A stretch of 64,000 nt of DNA. It comes from Flavobacteriales bacterium (GTDB lineage Bacteria > Bacteroidota > Bacteroidia > Flavobacteriales_E > Vicingaceae). The stretch lies in NCBI GenBank assembly GCA_020635815.1, contig JACJZB010000001.1, forward strand, positions 186,001 through 250,000, read 5' to 3'. This document shows, in pieces, positions 45,398 through 53,731 of this stretch. Position numbers and translations under genes: made by a program. The first letter of the stretch is position 1. Each line of letters opens with the position of its first letter. The notes under the pieces are model-generated. The model saw only the letters and a list, made by a program, of their open reading frames with translations, was not told where the DNA came from and did not search any database.

Positions 45398-45802
45398 ATG
45401 AAGGTAATGTTTTCTGTCATATTAAGTTTAGTTATCCTTGCTACTTCAATGGGATTTACTGTTTCTTCACATATTTGTGGAGGGAAGAAGGTGAAAACTG
45501 AATTGAGCATTGGAGCTACTGATGTTTCTTGTGGCATGGAAAAAAATGCAAATAACTGTACCTCTAAAAAACAGATGAAACCAGATTGTTGTAAAGATGA
45601 AGTTCAGTTAATTCAAAATGACAAAGATTATACACAGCAGCTGACTAGTTTTGATTTTTCTCCTAATTTTTTGATTGCATTTATTACCTCTTATGTTAAA
45701 TTATTTGAGAACGAAACTACTGAAATAGATTTTTTCTTAGACTATTCTCCACCACCTCTGATTAAAGACATTCCTGTCTTGATTCAGTCTTTCTTGATTT
45801 GA
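45398..45802 (+). CDS. HYC_CC_PP family protein
   Basis: A 134-aa exported or membrane-anchored protein. It has a hydrophobic N-terminus (1-22) and the motifs that give the family its name, in order: SSHICGGKKVKTELSIG (HYC, here HIC), PDCCKDE (CC) and DYSPPPLIKD (PP). Further Cys occur (VSCGME, NNCTSK). The spacing of Cys and His suggests metal binding. In Bacteroidota the family is often found next to heavy-metal RND efflux genes, as here, ahead of cusA. Probable metal-related envelope protein; biochemistry unknown. Confidence 0.8.
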   Translation: MKVMFSVILSLVILATSMGFTVSSHICGGKKVKTELSIGATDVSCGMEKNANNCTSKKQMKPDCCKDEVQLIQNDKDYTQQLTSFDFSPNFLIAFITSYVKLFENETTEIDFFLDYSPPPLIKDIPVLIQSFLI

Positions 45803-45820
45803 TTTTCTTTTAATAAAAGT

Positions 45821-45931
45821 GTCAGTTCGAGTGTTTTGCTATGGCAAAATGTATCGAGAACGACTTTTTAAAAAAAATCATTTATTCTCGATATAATTCC
45901 ATTCGTACCTCTTGGAATCACTCGAATTGAC
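45821..45931. repeat. Structured intergenic inverted-repeat element
   Basis: A 111-bp element with ends GTCAGTTCGAGTG (45821-45833) and CACTCGAATTGAC (45919-45931), inverse except one position. Inside are TTTTGC-TATG-GCAAAA (45834-45849), TCGAGAA / TTCTCGA (45854-45891) and ATTCCA / TGGAAT (45896-45918). It would fold as a three-arm structure. Elements containing GTCAGTTCGAGTG...TATCGAGAA are, from memory, dispersed in Bacteroidota intergenic regions. It lies between the HYC_CC_PP gene and cusA. Confidence 0.8.
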
Positions 45932-45996
45932 AATGATTTTTTTAATCCAAGTTAAAACTTGTAAACATTCAACTTTACAACTTTCAAACTAAAATC

Positions 45997-48900
45997 ATGC
46001 TAAATAAAATAATAAAGTATTTTCTTGAAAATAAGCTCATCACGTTGCTTTTGTTGGGAGCTTTAATGGTATGGGGAATTTCAACCGCACCATTCAATTG
46101 GGGTGATTCTATTATTCCAAGAGATCCTGTTCCTGTAGATGCTATTCCAGATATTGGAGAGAATCAACAAATCGTTTATACTGAATGGAGTGGCCGTTCA
46201 CCACAAGATATAGAAGATCAAATTAGTTATCCTTTAACTACAGCACTATTAGGTATTCCGGGAGTAAAAACCATTCGAAGTAATTCTATTTTCGGATTAT
46301 CAAGTATCTATCTGATTTTTGAAGATGATGTAGAATTTTACTGGAGTAGGACTCGAGTTTTAGAAAAATTGAACTCTTTACCTAGTAATTTATTGCCATC
46401 AGAAGTTTCTCCCGCATTAGGTCCAGATGCAACTGCGTTAGGGCAAGTTTATTGGTACACCTTAGAAGGGAGAGATAAAGAAGGAAACCCTTCTGGTGGA
46501 TGGGATCCTCAAGAATTAAGAACCATCCAAGATTTTCAGATAGGTTATTCTTTAACCTCAGTAAAAGGAGTTTCAGAAGTAGGAACTATTGGAGGTTTTG
46601 TAAAAGAATATCAAGTTGATATAGATCCTAACGCAATGAAAGCTCACAACATAACAGTAGCTCAAATTATGGCAGCTGTTAGAAAGAGTAACTTAGATAT
46701 TGGGGCAAGAACCATAGAATACAATAAAGTAGAATATTTAATTCGAGGATTAGGCTATATTGAGTCGCTAAAAGACCTCGAAGAAAGTGTCATTATCTCT
46801 AATGATAATGTTCCTATTAAAATTAAAGATGTTGCCAAAGTAGTTTTTGGACCAGCAACACGTAGAGGAGGACTTGATAAAGGAGGTTCAGAAGCTGTTG
46901 GAGGTGTACTGGTTGCTCGTTATGGTGCAAATCCTTTAAAAGTCATCAATCGAGTAAAAGAAAAAATCAAAGAAATAGAACCAGGAATGCCAAGTAAAAC
47001 TTTAGCGGATGGAACGGTTTCTAAGGTAACTATAGTACCCTTTTATGATAGAACAGGTTTAATAAAAGAAACATTAGGAACATTAGAAGAAGCACTTTCA
47101 TTAGAGATGCTCATTGCCTTATTGGTGGTAATTGTGCTAGTATTAAACCTTAGAGCATCCATATTAATATCTAGTTTATTGCCATTAGGCGTACTCATTA
47201 GTTTTATTATGATGCGTCAATTTGGTGTGGATGCTAATATAGTAGCCCTTTCAGGAATTGCGATTGCGATAGGGGTGATGGTAGATGTGGGTATCGTTTT
47301 TACGGAAAATATTATTCAACATATTGAACTGCCCCAAAACGTAGGGAAGAGAGGCAAAGAATTAATGACGGTAATATATGAGGGGGCTTCTGAAGTAGCT
47401 TCGGCAGTAGTTACTGCTTTATTTACAACCATTGTTAGTTTCTTACCCATATTCGCCATGCAAGCGGCTGAGGGCAAATTGTTTACACCATTAGCATTTA
47501 CCAAAACTTTCGCAATGTTAGCAGCATTGTTTATTGGAATTTTATTTATCCCAACATTCGCTCATATTGTATTTTCAATACGATTTGATAAAGGGAAAAT
47601 GAGTAAGGTATGGAATGGATTATTGATTCTTGCAGGTTTTGTTTTTTGGATAGGTTTTGGAAATTGGTTATCTATTGCTTTAATTCTATTTGGAGTTAAC
47701 AACTTATTAGAACATAAATGGTCAGAAGACAAAAGAAAGTATGTTAATATTATAAACATTGTTATTACGCTGTTTGTTGTCGTCTATTTCATAGCCAATA
47801 TTTGGATGCCACTAGGAGTTCAAAACAGTTTTTCGGCTAATATTCTTTTTGTGGTAGCAACAGTGGGAGTTATACTTGGATTTTTGATGTTAATCGTTAA
47901 GTACTATCAACAGCTATTAACTTGGTGTTTAGAAAATAAATGGAAATTTTTATCAGCTCCTATCATTCTGGTTCTATTTGGAATTACAACATGGCAAGGA
48001 TTTGATAAAGTATTTGGTTTTATGCCTCAGTTTGCTAAAAACAATACGGTATGGGCATCTTTATCAGAAGACTTTCCAGGGATTGGAAAAGAATTTATGC
48101 CATCATTAAATGAAGGTTCTTTCTTGTTAATGCCTACAACAATGCCACATTCAGGCGTATCTGAAAATGTAGATGTTATCCGTAAATTAGATACGCACTT
48201 GAATGCTATTCCAGAAGTTGACTTAACAGTTGGTAAATGGGGGCGTGTAAATTCAGCTTTAGACCCAGCCCCTGTTTCGATGTATGAAAACATCATTAAT
48301 TATTTACCAGAATATAAAATTGATGAAGATGGTCATAAAATGCGATTTAAAGTAGATGATAATAATGCTTTTATTTTAAAAGATAGTTCTACTTATAAAT
48401 ATGCTTCAGATGATTTTCGTTCTATACCAACTACTGATTTAATAGAAGATGAAGGCGGTGAATATTTTAGACAATGGAGGGAACATATACAATCACCTGA
48501 TGATATATGGAAAGATGTGCTTGAACACTCAAAAATACCTGGTTTAACATCAGCTCCAAAATTACAACCTATAGAAACGAGATTAGTAATGCTAGCAACA
48601 GGAATGCGTGCTCCTATGGGGATTAAAGTTTTTGGTCCAGATTTAGAAACCATAGAAAAAGTAGGGTATGAAATAGAAGATATTTTAAAACAAGTACCAA
48701 GTGTTGAAGCATCAGCTGTTTTTGCTGATCGGGTTGTTGGTAAACCTTATTTAGAAATTGAAATCAATAGAGTAGCAATAGCAAGGTATGGTTTGACTGT
48801 TGAAGATATGCAAAAACAAATTGGTGTTGCAATTGGTGGAATGCCCTTAACAACAACTGTTGAAGGGCGAGAACGATTTCCTGTTCGGGTAAGATATGCA

Positions 48901-49788
48901 AGAGAATATAGAGATAACCCAGAAGATTTAAAGAGAGTGTTGATACCTACACCTGCTGGAGTACAAATTCCATTAGAAGAATTAGCCGACATTAATTATG
49001 TAAGAGGACCACAAGTAATTAAAAGTGAAGATACTTTTTTAGTGAGTTATGTGATTTTCGATAAAAAGGAAGGGCACGCAGAAGTGGATGTAGTAGAAGA
49101 TGCTCAAGCATTATTTGCTGAGAAAATTGCATCAGGTGAATTTAATCTTCCAGCTGGAGTTAGTTATCGATTTACAGGAAACTATGAAAACCAGATTAGA
49201 GCCACTAAACGATTAATGATTGTAGTACCAATCTCTTTGTTAATCATCTTCTTGATTTTGTACTTTCAGTTTAGGTCTGTAATTACAACTTCAATGATTT
49301 TTAGTGGGCTTATAGTTGCATTTTCTGGTGGTTTTATCATGCTTTGGCTGTATAGTCAACCTGGATTTTTAGATTTCTCTATTGGAGGGATAAATCTCAG
49401 AGATTTGTTTCAAGTGCATACTGTAAACTTAAGTGTAGCTGTTTGGGTTGGATTTATTGCTCTTTTTGGAGTAGCCACTGATGATGGTGTTTTAATGGGA
49501 ACCTACCTTACTCAGTTATTTGAAAAAGATAAACCTAATACAAAAGACAAAGTTCGTGCTACGGTGCTTTTAGCAGCTTCTAAAAGAGTTAGACCAGCAG
49601 TATTAACAACAGCAACCACAATTATTGCATTAATTCCAGTATTGACTTCACAAGGTAAAGGTTCAGATATTATGGGACCCATGTCCATTCCATTATTTGG
49701 AGGAATGTTAATAGAGGTATTAACCATGTTTATTATGCCTGTGTTGTATTGTATGTGGCAAGAAAAGAAAGTTAAACGATTAAATTAA
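45997..49788 (+). CDS. cusA: CusA/CzcA-type heavy-metal RND efflux pump
   Basis: A 1263-aa inner-membrane proton/metal antiporter forming a trimer with CusB and CusC. N-terminal RND signature, periplasmic porter domains, and the TM4 proton-relay Asp in GIAIAIGVMVDVGIVFTEN are present. C-terminal DDGVLMGTY and RPAVLTTATTIIALIPV motifs also fit the HME group. It is about 200 aa longer than E. coli CusA. The extra part (about 525-670) adds hydrophobic helices between the two halves, as in other Bacteroidota members. First gene of cusA-4HB-cusC-cusB. Substrate is most likely Cu(I)/Ag(I), judged from neighbours. Confidence 0.93.
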   Translation: MLNKIIKYFLENKLITLLLLGALMVWGISTAPFNWGDSIIPRDPVPVDAIPDIGENQQIVYTEWSGRSPQDIEDQISYPLTTALLGIPGVKTIRSNSIFGLSSIYLIFEDDVEFYWSRTRVLEKLNSLPSNLLPSEVSPALGPDATALGQVYWYTLEGRDKEGNPSGGWDPQELRTIQDFQIGYSLTSVKGVSEVGTIGGFVKEYQVDIDPNAMKAHNITVAQIMAAVRKSNLDIGARTIEYNKVEYLIRGLGYIESLKDLEESVIISNDNVPIKIKDVAKVVFGPATRRGGLDKGGSEAVGGVLVARYGANPLKVINRVKEKIKEIEPGMPSKTLADGTVSKVTIVPFYDRTGLIKETLGTLEEALSLEMLIALLVVIVLVLNLRASILISSLLPLGVLISFIMMRQFGVDANIVALSGIAIAIGVMVDVGIVFTENIIQHIELPQNVGKRGKELMTVIYEGASEVASAVVTALFTTIVSFLPIFAMQAAEGKLFTPLAFTKTFAMLAALFIGILFIPTFAHIVFSIRFDKGKMSKVWNGLLILAGFVFWIGFGNWLSIALILFGVNNLLEHKWSEDKRKYVNIINIVITLFVVVYFIANIWMPLGVQNSFSANILFVVATVGVILGFLMLIVKYYQQLLTWCLENKWKFLSAPIILVLFGITTWQGFDKVFGFMPQFAKNNTVWASLSEDFPGIGKEFMPSLNEGSFLLMPTTMPHSGVSENVDVIRKLDTHLNAIPEVDLTVGKWGRVNSALDPAPVSMYENIINYLPEYKIDEDGHKMRFKVDDNNAFILKDSSTYKYASDDFRSIPTTDLIEDEGGEYFRQWREHIQSPDDIWKDVLEHSKIPGLTSAPKLQPIETRLVMLATGMRAPMGIKVFGPDLETIEKVGYEIEDILKQVPSVEASAVFADRVVGKPYLEIEINRVAIARYGLTVEDMQKQIGVAIGGMPLTTTVEGRERFPVRVRYAREYRDNPEDLKRVLIPTPAGVQIPLEELADINYVRGPQVIKSEDTFLVSYVIFDKKEGHAEVDVVEDAQALFAEKIASGEFNLPAGVSYRFTGNYENQIRATKRLMIVVPISLLIIFLILYFQFRSVITTSMIFSGLIVAFSGGFIMLWLYSQPGFLDFSIGGINLRDLFQVHTVNLSVAVWVGFIALFGVATDDGVLMGTYLTQLFEKDKPNTKDKVRATVLLAASKRVRPAVLTTATTIIALIPVLTSQGKGSDIMGPMSIPLFGGMLIEVLTMFIMPVLYCMWQEKKVKRLN

Positions 49789-49794
49789 AAAAAG

Positions 49795-50172
49795 ATGAAA
49801 GAAGTTATACCAACAAATGTGAAAAACCTAATAGAGTACAAATTGTATAAGAAATTATCAGATAATGCGTGGAATATTCTTTATTCATTAAATGACGAAA
49901 ATAAAACTTTATTAGGTATGCCATTTATAAAATCGATTGATGCTGTTGGATCTAACATATCTAAAGGATTTTATCAAGTAAATAATGAAAGAAAGGTTGA
50001 TTATTACATTGATTCTAAAGTAGCATTATCTGAAGCAATGGATCATTGGTTGGAATTGATGCTTAAAAGAAATGCAATAAGTAGAATAACATATAGTGCA
50101 TTGAAAGAAATGGAAAAACCTCTAAAAACAAAACTAAAAAGTAGAGTTGCTACTGTTATAAAAGAAAACTAA
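49795..50172 (+). CDS. Four-helix-bundle (23S rRNA IVP-like) protein inside the efflux operon
   Basis: A 125-aa all-helical protein of the S23/TIGR02436 four-helix-bundle family. Recognisable parts are FIKSIDAVGSNISKGF (family S-I-x-x-N-I-x-E-G), then DYYIDSKVALSEAMDHWLELMLKRNAIS. Members were first seen as ORFs in intervening sequences of 23S rRNA genes; their function is unknown. It lies 6 bases after cusA and its stop overlaps the cusC ATG, so it is fully embedded in the operon. No metal-binding residues are evident. Confidence 0.75.
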   Translation: MKEVIPTNVKNLIEYKLYKKLSDNAWNILYSLNDENKTLLGMPFIKSIDAVGSNISKGFYQVNNERKVDYYIDSKVALSEAMDHWLELMLKRNAISRITYSALKEMEKPLKTKLKSRVATVIKEN

Positions 50173-51416
50173 TGGATACTAAAAGAATATACATACTTAT
50201 CATATTGTTTTTGCTTTTGGGTTCATCACAGGCTCAAACGAACTTAGATACATATCTAAAAACAGGTGCAGAAAATAATCCTGGATTAAAAGCTAAATTT
50301 TCAGAATACAATGCTGCTCTAGAAAAGGTTCCACAAGTTGGTACTTTACCTGATCCGACTATTTCCTTTGGTTATTTCATAAGCCCTGTTGAAACCAGAC
50401 TTGGCCCTCAACAAGCAAAAATTGGGTTTATGCAAATGTTTCCTTGGTTTGGAACTCTTGGAGCTAAAGAAGATGTAGCTACTCAACAAGCAAAAGCAAA
50501 ATATGAGGAATTTGAAGAGGCTAAATCAAAGTTGTTTTTTGATATTAAATCTGCCTACTACAACTTATATTTTGCTCAAAAAGGGATAGCAATTACTCGC
50601 GAAAACATCTCCATACTAAACACTTTTCAACAGTTGGCTTTAATTAAAATAGAAACAGGAAAAGCATCTGTTGTTGATGAAATGCGTGTTGTAATGGAAA
50701 GAAATGAGTTAGAAAATCAATTGGCTTATTTATTAGATACCAAATGGGTTTTAGAAGTAAGTTTCAATAAGTTGTTGAATCAATCTGTAGAAACTCCTAT
50801 CGTTGTTCCTGATGAATTGTTGGATGAAAATTTAGGAATGTCTAAACAAGCTTTATTAGATAGTATTACCAATCAAAATCATTTAATAAAGCAACTCGAT
50901 TTTAAAATGGCTTCGTTTCAAAAACAAGAAATAGCAGCGCATAAAATGGGAAGCCCTACATTTTCCATTGGAATGGATTACATGTTTATTGGAGATACTG
51001 ATAGCCCAATGGCTGGGAATGAAGGAGGAAAGGATGCGATTGTATTTCCTATGGTTGGAATAACCATTCCGCTGTACCGAAAAAAATATAAAGCAATGAT
51101 TAATGAAGCATCTTTAAACATTGAAGCAACACAATTTCAAAAAGAAAATCAACAGAACCAGTTAACAATTTTGTTTGAAAAAGGGTATAAAGATTATGCT
51201 GATGGCGAACGTAGGATTGTTCTGTTTCAAAAACAATTAAAATTAGCTAAGAAATCATTGGATATACTATTAACTTCTTATTCTAATAATGGACAAAACT
51301 TTGAAGAAGTACTAAGAATGGAACGAAAAGTTTTAAAGTATGCGTTGGAATTAGATAAAGCTAGAGCAGATAAAAATGCAGCAGTGGCGTTTATTAGTTA
51401 CCTTTTAGGGAAATGA
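50172..51416 (+). CDS. cusC: TolC-family outer-membrane channel (CusC-like)
   Basis: A 414-aa outer-membrane factor. Signal peptide (1-20, ending SQA) precedes two TolC/OEP repeats rich in long amphipathic helices (KYEEFEEAKSKLFFDIKSAY; QKQLKLAKKSLDILLTSYSN). The turn PDPTISFGYF is typical of metal-efflux OMFs. It docks with CusB and CusA to move metal out of the cell. ATG overlaps the preceding stop (TAATG). Confidence 0.9.
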   Translation: MDTKRIYILIILFLLLGSSQAQTNLDTYLKTGAENNPGLKAKFSEYNAALEKVPQVGTLPDPTISFGYFISPVETRLGPQQAKIGFMQMFPWFGTLGAKEDVATQQAKAKYEEFEEAKSKLFFDIKSAYYNLYFAQKGIAITRENISILNTFQQLALIKIETGKASVVDEMRVVMERNELENQLAYLLDTKWVLEVSFNKLLNQSVETPIVVPDELLDENLGMSKQALLDSITNQNHLIKQLDFKMASFQKQEIAAHKMGSPTFSIGMDYMFIGDTDSPMAGNEGGKDAIVFPMVGITIPLYRKKYKAMINEASLNIEATQFQKENQQNQLTILFEKGYKDYADGERRIVLFQKQLKLAKKSLDILLTSYSNNGQNFEEVLRMERKVLKYALELDKARADKNAAVAFISYLLGK

Positions 51417-51429
51417 AAAATTAAAAGTG

Positions 51430-51551
51430 AATAATGAAAAATAAAAGAATTGATAAAAATGTTGATATCAACAGTAAAGACAACTAAACAAAATTTATAA
51501 TCAAATTGATTAACGAATTAGCTGATTTTTCACTTTTCGTTTTTCATTATT
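51430..51551. repeat. Inverted repeat between cusC and cusB
   Basis: A 12-bp perfect inverted repeat AATAATGAAAAA (51430-51441) / TTTTTCATTATT (51540-51551) encloses about 100 AT-rich bases. This is the only notable feature of the 145-base cusC-cusB gap; a long stem in the mRNA could separate expression of the two. Confidence 0.5.
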
Positions 51552-51561
51552 AATTAAAATT

Positions 51562-53367
51562 ATGAGAAATATATTTAAAAATAAATGGATAGTAATTATT
51601 TTGGTTTTAATACTCGGAATTGTTATCGGTAAGTTTATAGGTGGAGGAGATGCAACCACTGAAGGTCAAGGAACTCATATTCATGATGAAAATGCTAAAG
51701 AACAAATTTGGACCTGCTCTATGCATCCACAAATTAGGCAAAATGGACCAGGCCAGTGTCCAATATGTGGTATGGATTTAATTCCATTGGATAACTCAAT
51801 GGATAATGAGGAAGCATTGCCTGATGAAGTTCCAATGTCTGCTTCCGCTATGAAATTAGCTGAAATTCAAACGTATGTAGTCAAAAAAGAAAGCCCAGAA
51901 AAAGAAATTCGATTATTGGGGAAAGTAAAAGCTGATGAACGTTTAGTTACCTCACAAGCAGTTCATTTTCCGGGAAGAATAGAAAAACTCTTTATCAATT
52001 TTACTGGAGAAAAAGTAACAAAAGGACAGCAACTAGCAACCATATATTCTCCCGAATTAATTACCGCTCAAAAGGAATTATTTGAAGTGCTAAAAGATAA
52101 AGCAACTAATCCAGCTTTAGTTGAAGCAGCTAGAAATAAACTAAAACAATGGAAATTTACTGACCAACAAATTGAAAACATTGAAAAATCAGGAGAAGTT
52201 CAAAATGAACTCAACATATTATCCGACCAAAATGGTTATGTAACTATGTTAATGGCAGCAAAAGGAGATTATGTAAAAGCTGGACAAATACTATTAGAAG
52301 TTACAGATTTAAGTAAAGTGTGGGTGTTGTTTGAAGCTTATGAAAATGATTTGCCTTGGGTAAAAGTTGGCGATGATTTAGAGATTGAACTTAAAGCTAT
52401 TCCTGGTAAATTATTTAAGGAAAAAGTAACTTTTATTGACCCATTTATTAATCCTAAAACAAGAGTTGCCAATGTGCGAGTTGAAATATCGAACACAAAC
52501 GGATTATTAAAACCTGATATGTTTGCTAATGGCGTTATTTCATCTAAACTTCCAATAGCTGGTGAGGTTATTCTTGCTCCTAAATCAGCAGTACTGTGGA
52601 CGGGTAAACGAGCAGTAGTATATGTGAAATTACCCAACCGAGAACACAATTCTTTTATTTATCGAGAAGTAATTTTAGGTGAAGATGCAGGTGAATTTTA
52701 TGTGATTAAGGAAGGATTGGAAGAAGGAGAAGAGATAGCAACCAATGGTGTATTTAAAATTGACGCAGCAGCACAATTAGCTGGCAAAAAGAGCATGATG
52801 AATCCAACAGGAGGGAAAGTTGCTACTGGTCATAATCATGGTGGAGATGGTAATAAAGAGGAGATGAATGAGATGGATATGAGTAAAGAAGTGATGATAG
52901 ATAAATCGAAGGTTTCCTCTAAATTTAAACAACAATTAGGTAATGTAGTGAAACAATACTTGTCGATTAAGGATAAGTTAGTTAGCGATAATTCGGATAT
53001 ACAATCCAGTGTAAAAGCATTTCAACAATCACTTAAAAAGGTAGATATGAGTTTAGTGATGGAAGATGCTCATAATGTTTGGATGAGTGAATTAAAGTCA
53101 ATGAATAAAGAGTTGAAATTGCTATCTAAAGCAGTAAACATTGATGAGCAACGAACTATTTTCTTAAGCATTAGTAAATCACTTTCTGATGCCACTCAAA
53201 AACTAGGGGTAGAAATGACAGCTAACCAATCACTATATATCCAATTCTGTCCGATGGCAAATGATGATAAAGGAGGCTATTGGTTAAGCACGGAAAAAGA
53301 AATTAAAAACCCCTACTTCGGTAGTAAAATGCTGAAATGTGGGGAAGTAAAACAAGAAATAAAATAA
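51562..53367 (+). CDS. cusB: CusB-type RND periplasmic adaptor with metal-binding domains
   Basis: A 601-aa membrane-fusion protein. An N-terminal membrane anchor (8-25) is followed by a heavy-metal-binding domain (WTCSMHPQIRQNGPGQCPICGMDL; Cys/Met/His ligands). Then come barrel-sandwich, beta-barrel and helical hairpin parts of the adaptor (about 90-405), a His/Met-rich linker (GHNHGGDGNKEEMNEMDM), and a C-terminal DUF3347 domain (about 445-600; FCPMANDDKGGYWLS). The adaptor links CusA and CusC and can hand over metal. Extra domains suggest metal sensing or storage in the periplasm. Confidence 0.92.
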   Translation: MRNIFKNKWIVIILVLILGIVIGKFIGGGDATTEGQGTHIHDENAKEQIWTCSMHPQIRQNGPGQCPICGMDLIPLDNSMDNEEALPDEVPMSASAMKLAEIQTYVVKKESPEKEIRLLGKVKADERLVTSQAVHFPGRIEKLFINFTGEKVTKGQQLATIYSPELITAQKELFEVLKDKATNPALVEAARNKLKQWKFTDQQIENIEKSGEVQNELNILSDQNGYVTMLMAAKGDYVKAGQILLEVTDLSKVWVLFEAYENDLPWVKVGDDLEIELKAIPGKLFKEKVTFIDPFINPKTRVANVRVEISNTNGLLKPDMFANGVISSKLPIAGEVILAPKSAVLWTGKRAVVYVKLPNREHNSFIYREVILGEDAGEFYVIKEGLEEGEEIATNGVFKIDAAAQLAGKKSMMNPTGGKVATGHNHGGDGNKEEMNEMDMSKEVMIDKSKVSSKFKQQLGNVVKQYLSIKDKLVSDNSDIQSSVKAFQQSLKKVDMSLVMEDAHNVWMSELKSMNKELKLLSKAVNIDEQRTIFLSISKSLSDATQKLGVEMTANQSLYIQFCPMANDDKGGYWLSTEKEIKNPYFGSKMLKCGEVKQEIK

Positions 53368-53391
53368 TTAATAATCAATAAATTTAAACAA

Positions 53392-53598
53392 ATGAAAAAA
53401 CAAATTTTAAAATTAACGATGATTGCACTTTTTTCAAGTGCTATATTTGTAAGCTGTTCTTCTGAACAATCTTCAGAATCAACAGAACAAGTTGTAGAAG
53501 CAGCATACTATTGTCCAATGAAATGTGAAGGAGATAAAACTTATAAAGAAGAAGGTTCTTGTCCTGTGTGTGGAATGGACTTAGTTGAAAAGGAATAA
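53392..53598 (+). CDS. Small heavy-metal-binding-domain lipoprotein
   Basis: A 68-aa lipoprotein (signal to lipobox FVSC, Cys22) whose mature part is one heavy-metal-binding module: YYCPMKCEGDKTYKEEG followed by SCPVCGMDL. Four Cys and two Met are likely ligands. Close in sequence to the first such module of the CopA ATPase at 53732, pointing to duplication. 24 bases after cusB. Probably a periplasmic copper carrier or sponge; inference. Confidence 0.85.
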   Translation: MKKQILKLTMIALFSSAIFVSCSSEQSSESTEQVVEAAYYCPMKCEGDKTYKEEGSCPVCGMDLVEKE

Positions 53599-53602
53599 GA
53601 GT

Positions 53603-53636
53603 AGTTGAGATTACTATAATTATAGTAATCTCAACT
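53603..53636. repeat. 34-bp perfect palindrome between lipoprotein gene and copA
   Basis: Two 17-base arms AGTTGAGATTACTATAA and its exact inverse meet at 53619/53620, without a loop. It starts 4 bases after the lipoprotein stop. No T-tract follows (TATCAAAACC), so it is not a standard terminator. It could be a 3' stability hairpin or an operator for copA. Confidence 0.75.
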
Positions 53637-53731
53637 TATCAAAACCTTTACCCTGCTTGATAATATATTTTCCCAGTATTTGAACCTAAAGAATAAAATT
53701 GATTTTATAATAACGCTATAAATATAAAACC

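Noticed and set aside
45821..45931. Integron attC-like site
   Set aside because: The element has nested hairpins but no RYYYAAC / GTTRRRY core sites and no cassette-like genes or integrase nearby.
47316..49727. Several leftward frames of 60-90 codons within cusA
   Set aside because: Antisense shadows of a conserved RND pump; no signal, domain or start site.
45997..49788. Possible gene fusion or frameshift in cusA because of extra length
   Set aside because: The frame is continuous, motifs on both sides are intact, and longer CusA proteins are known in the phylum.
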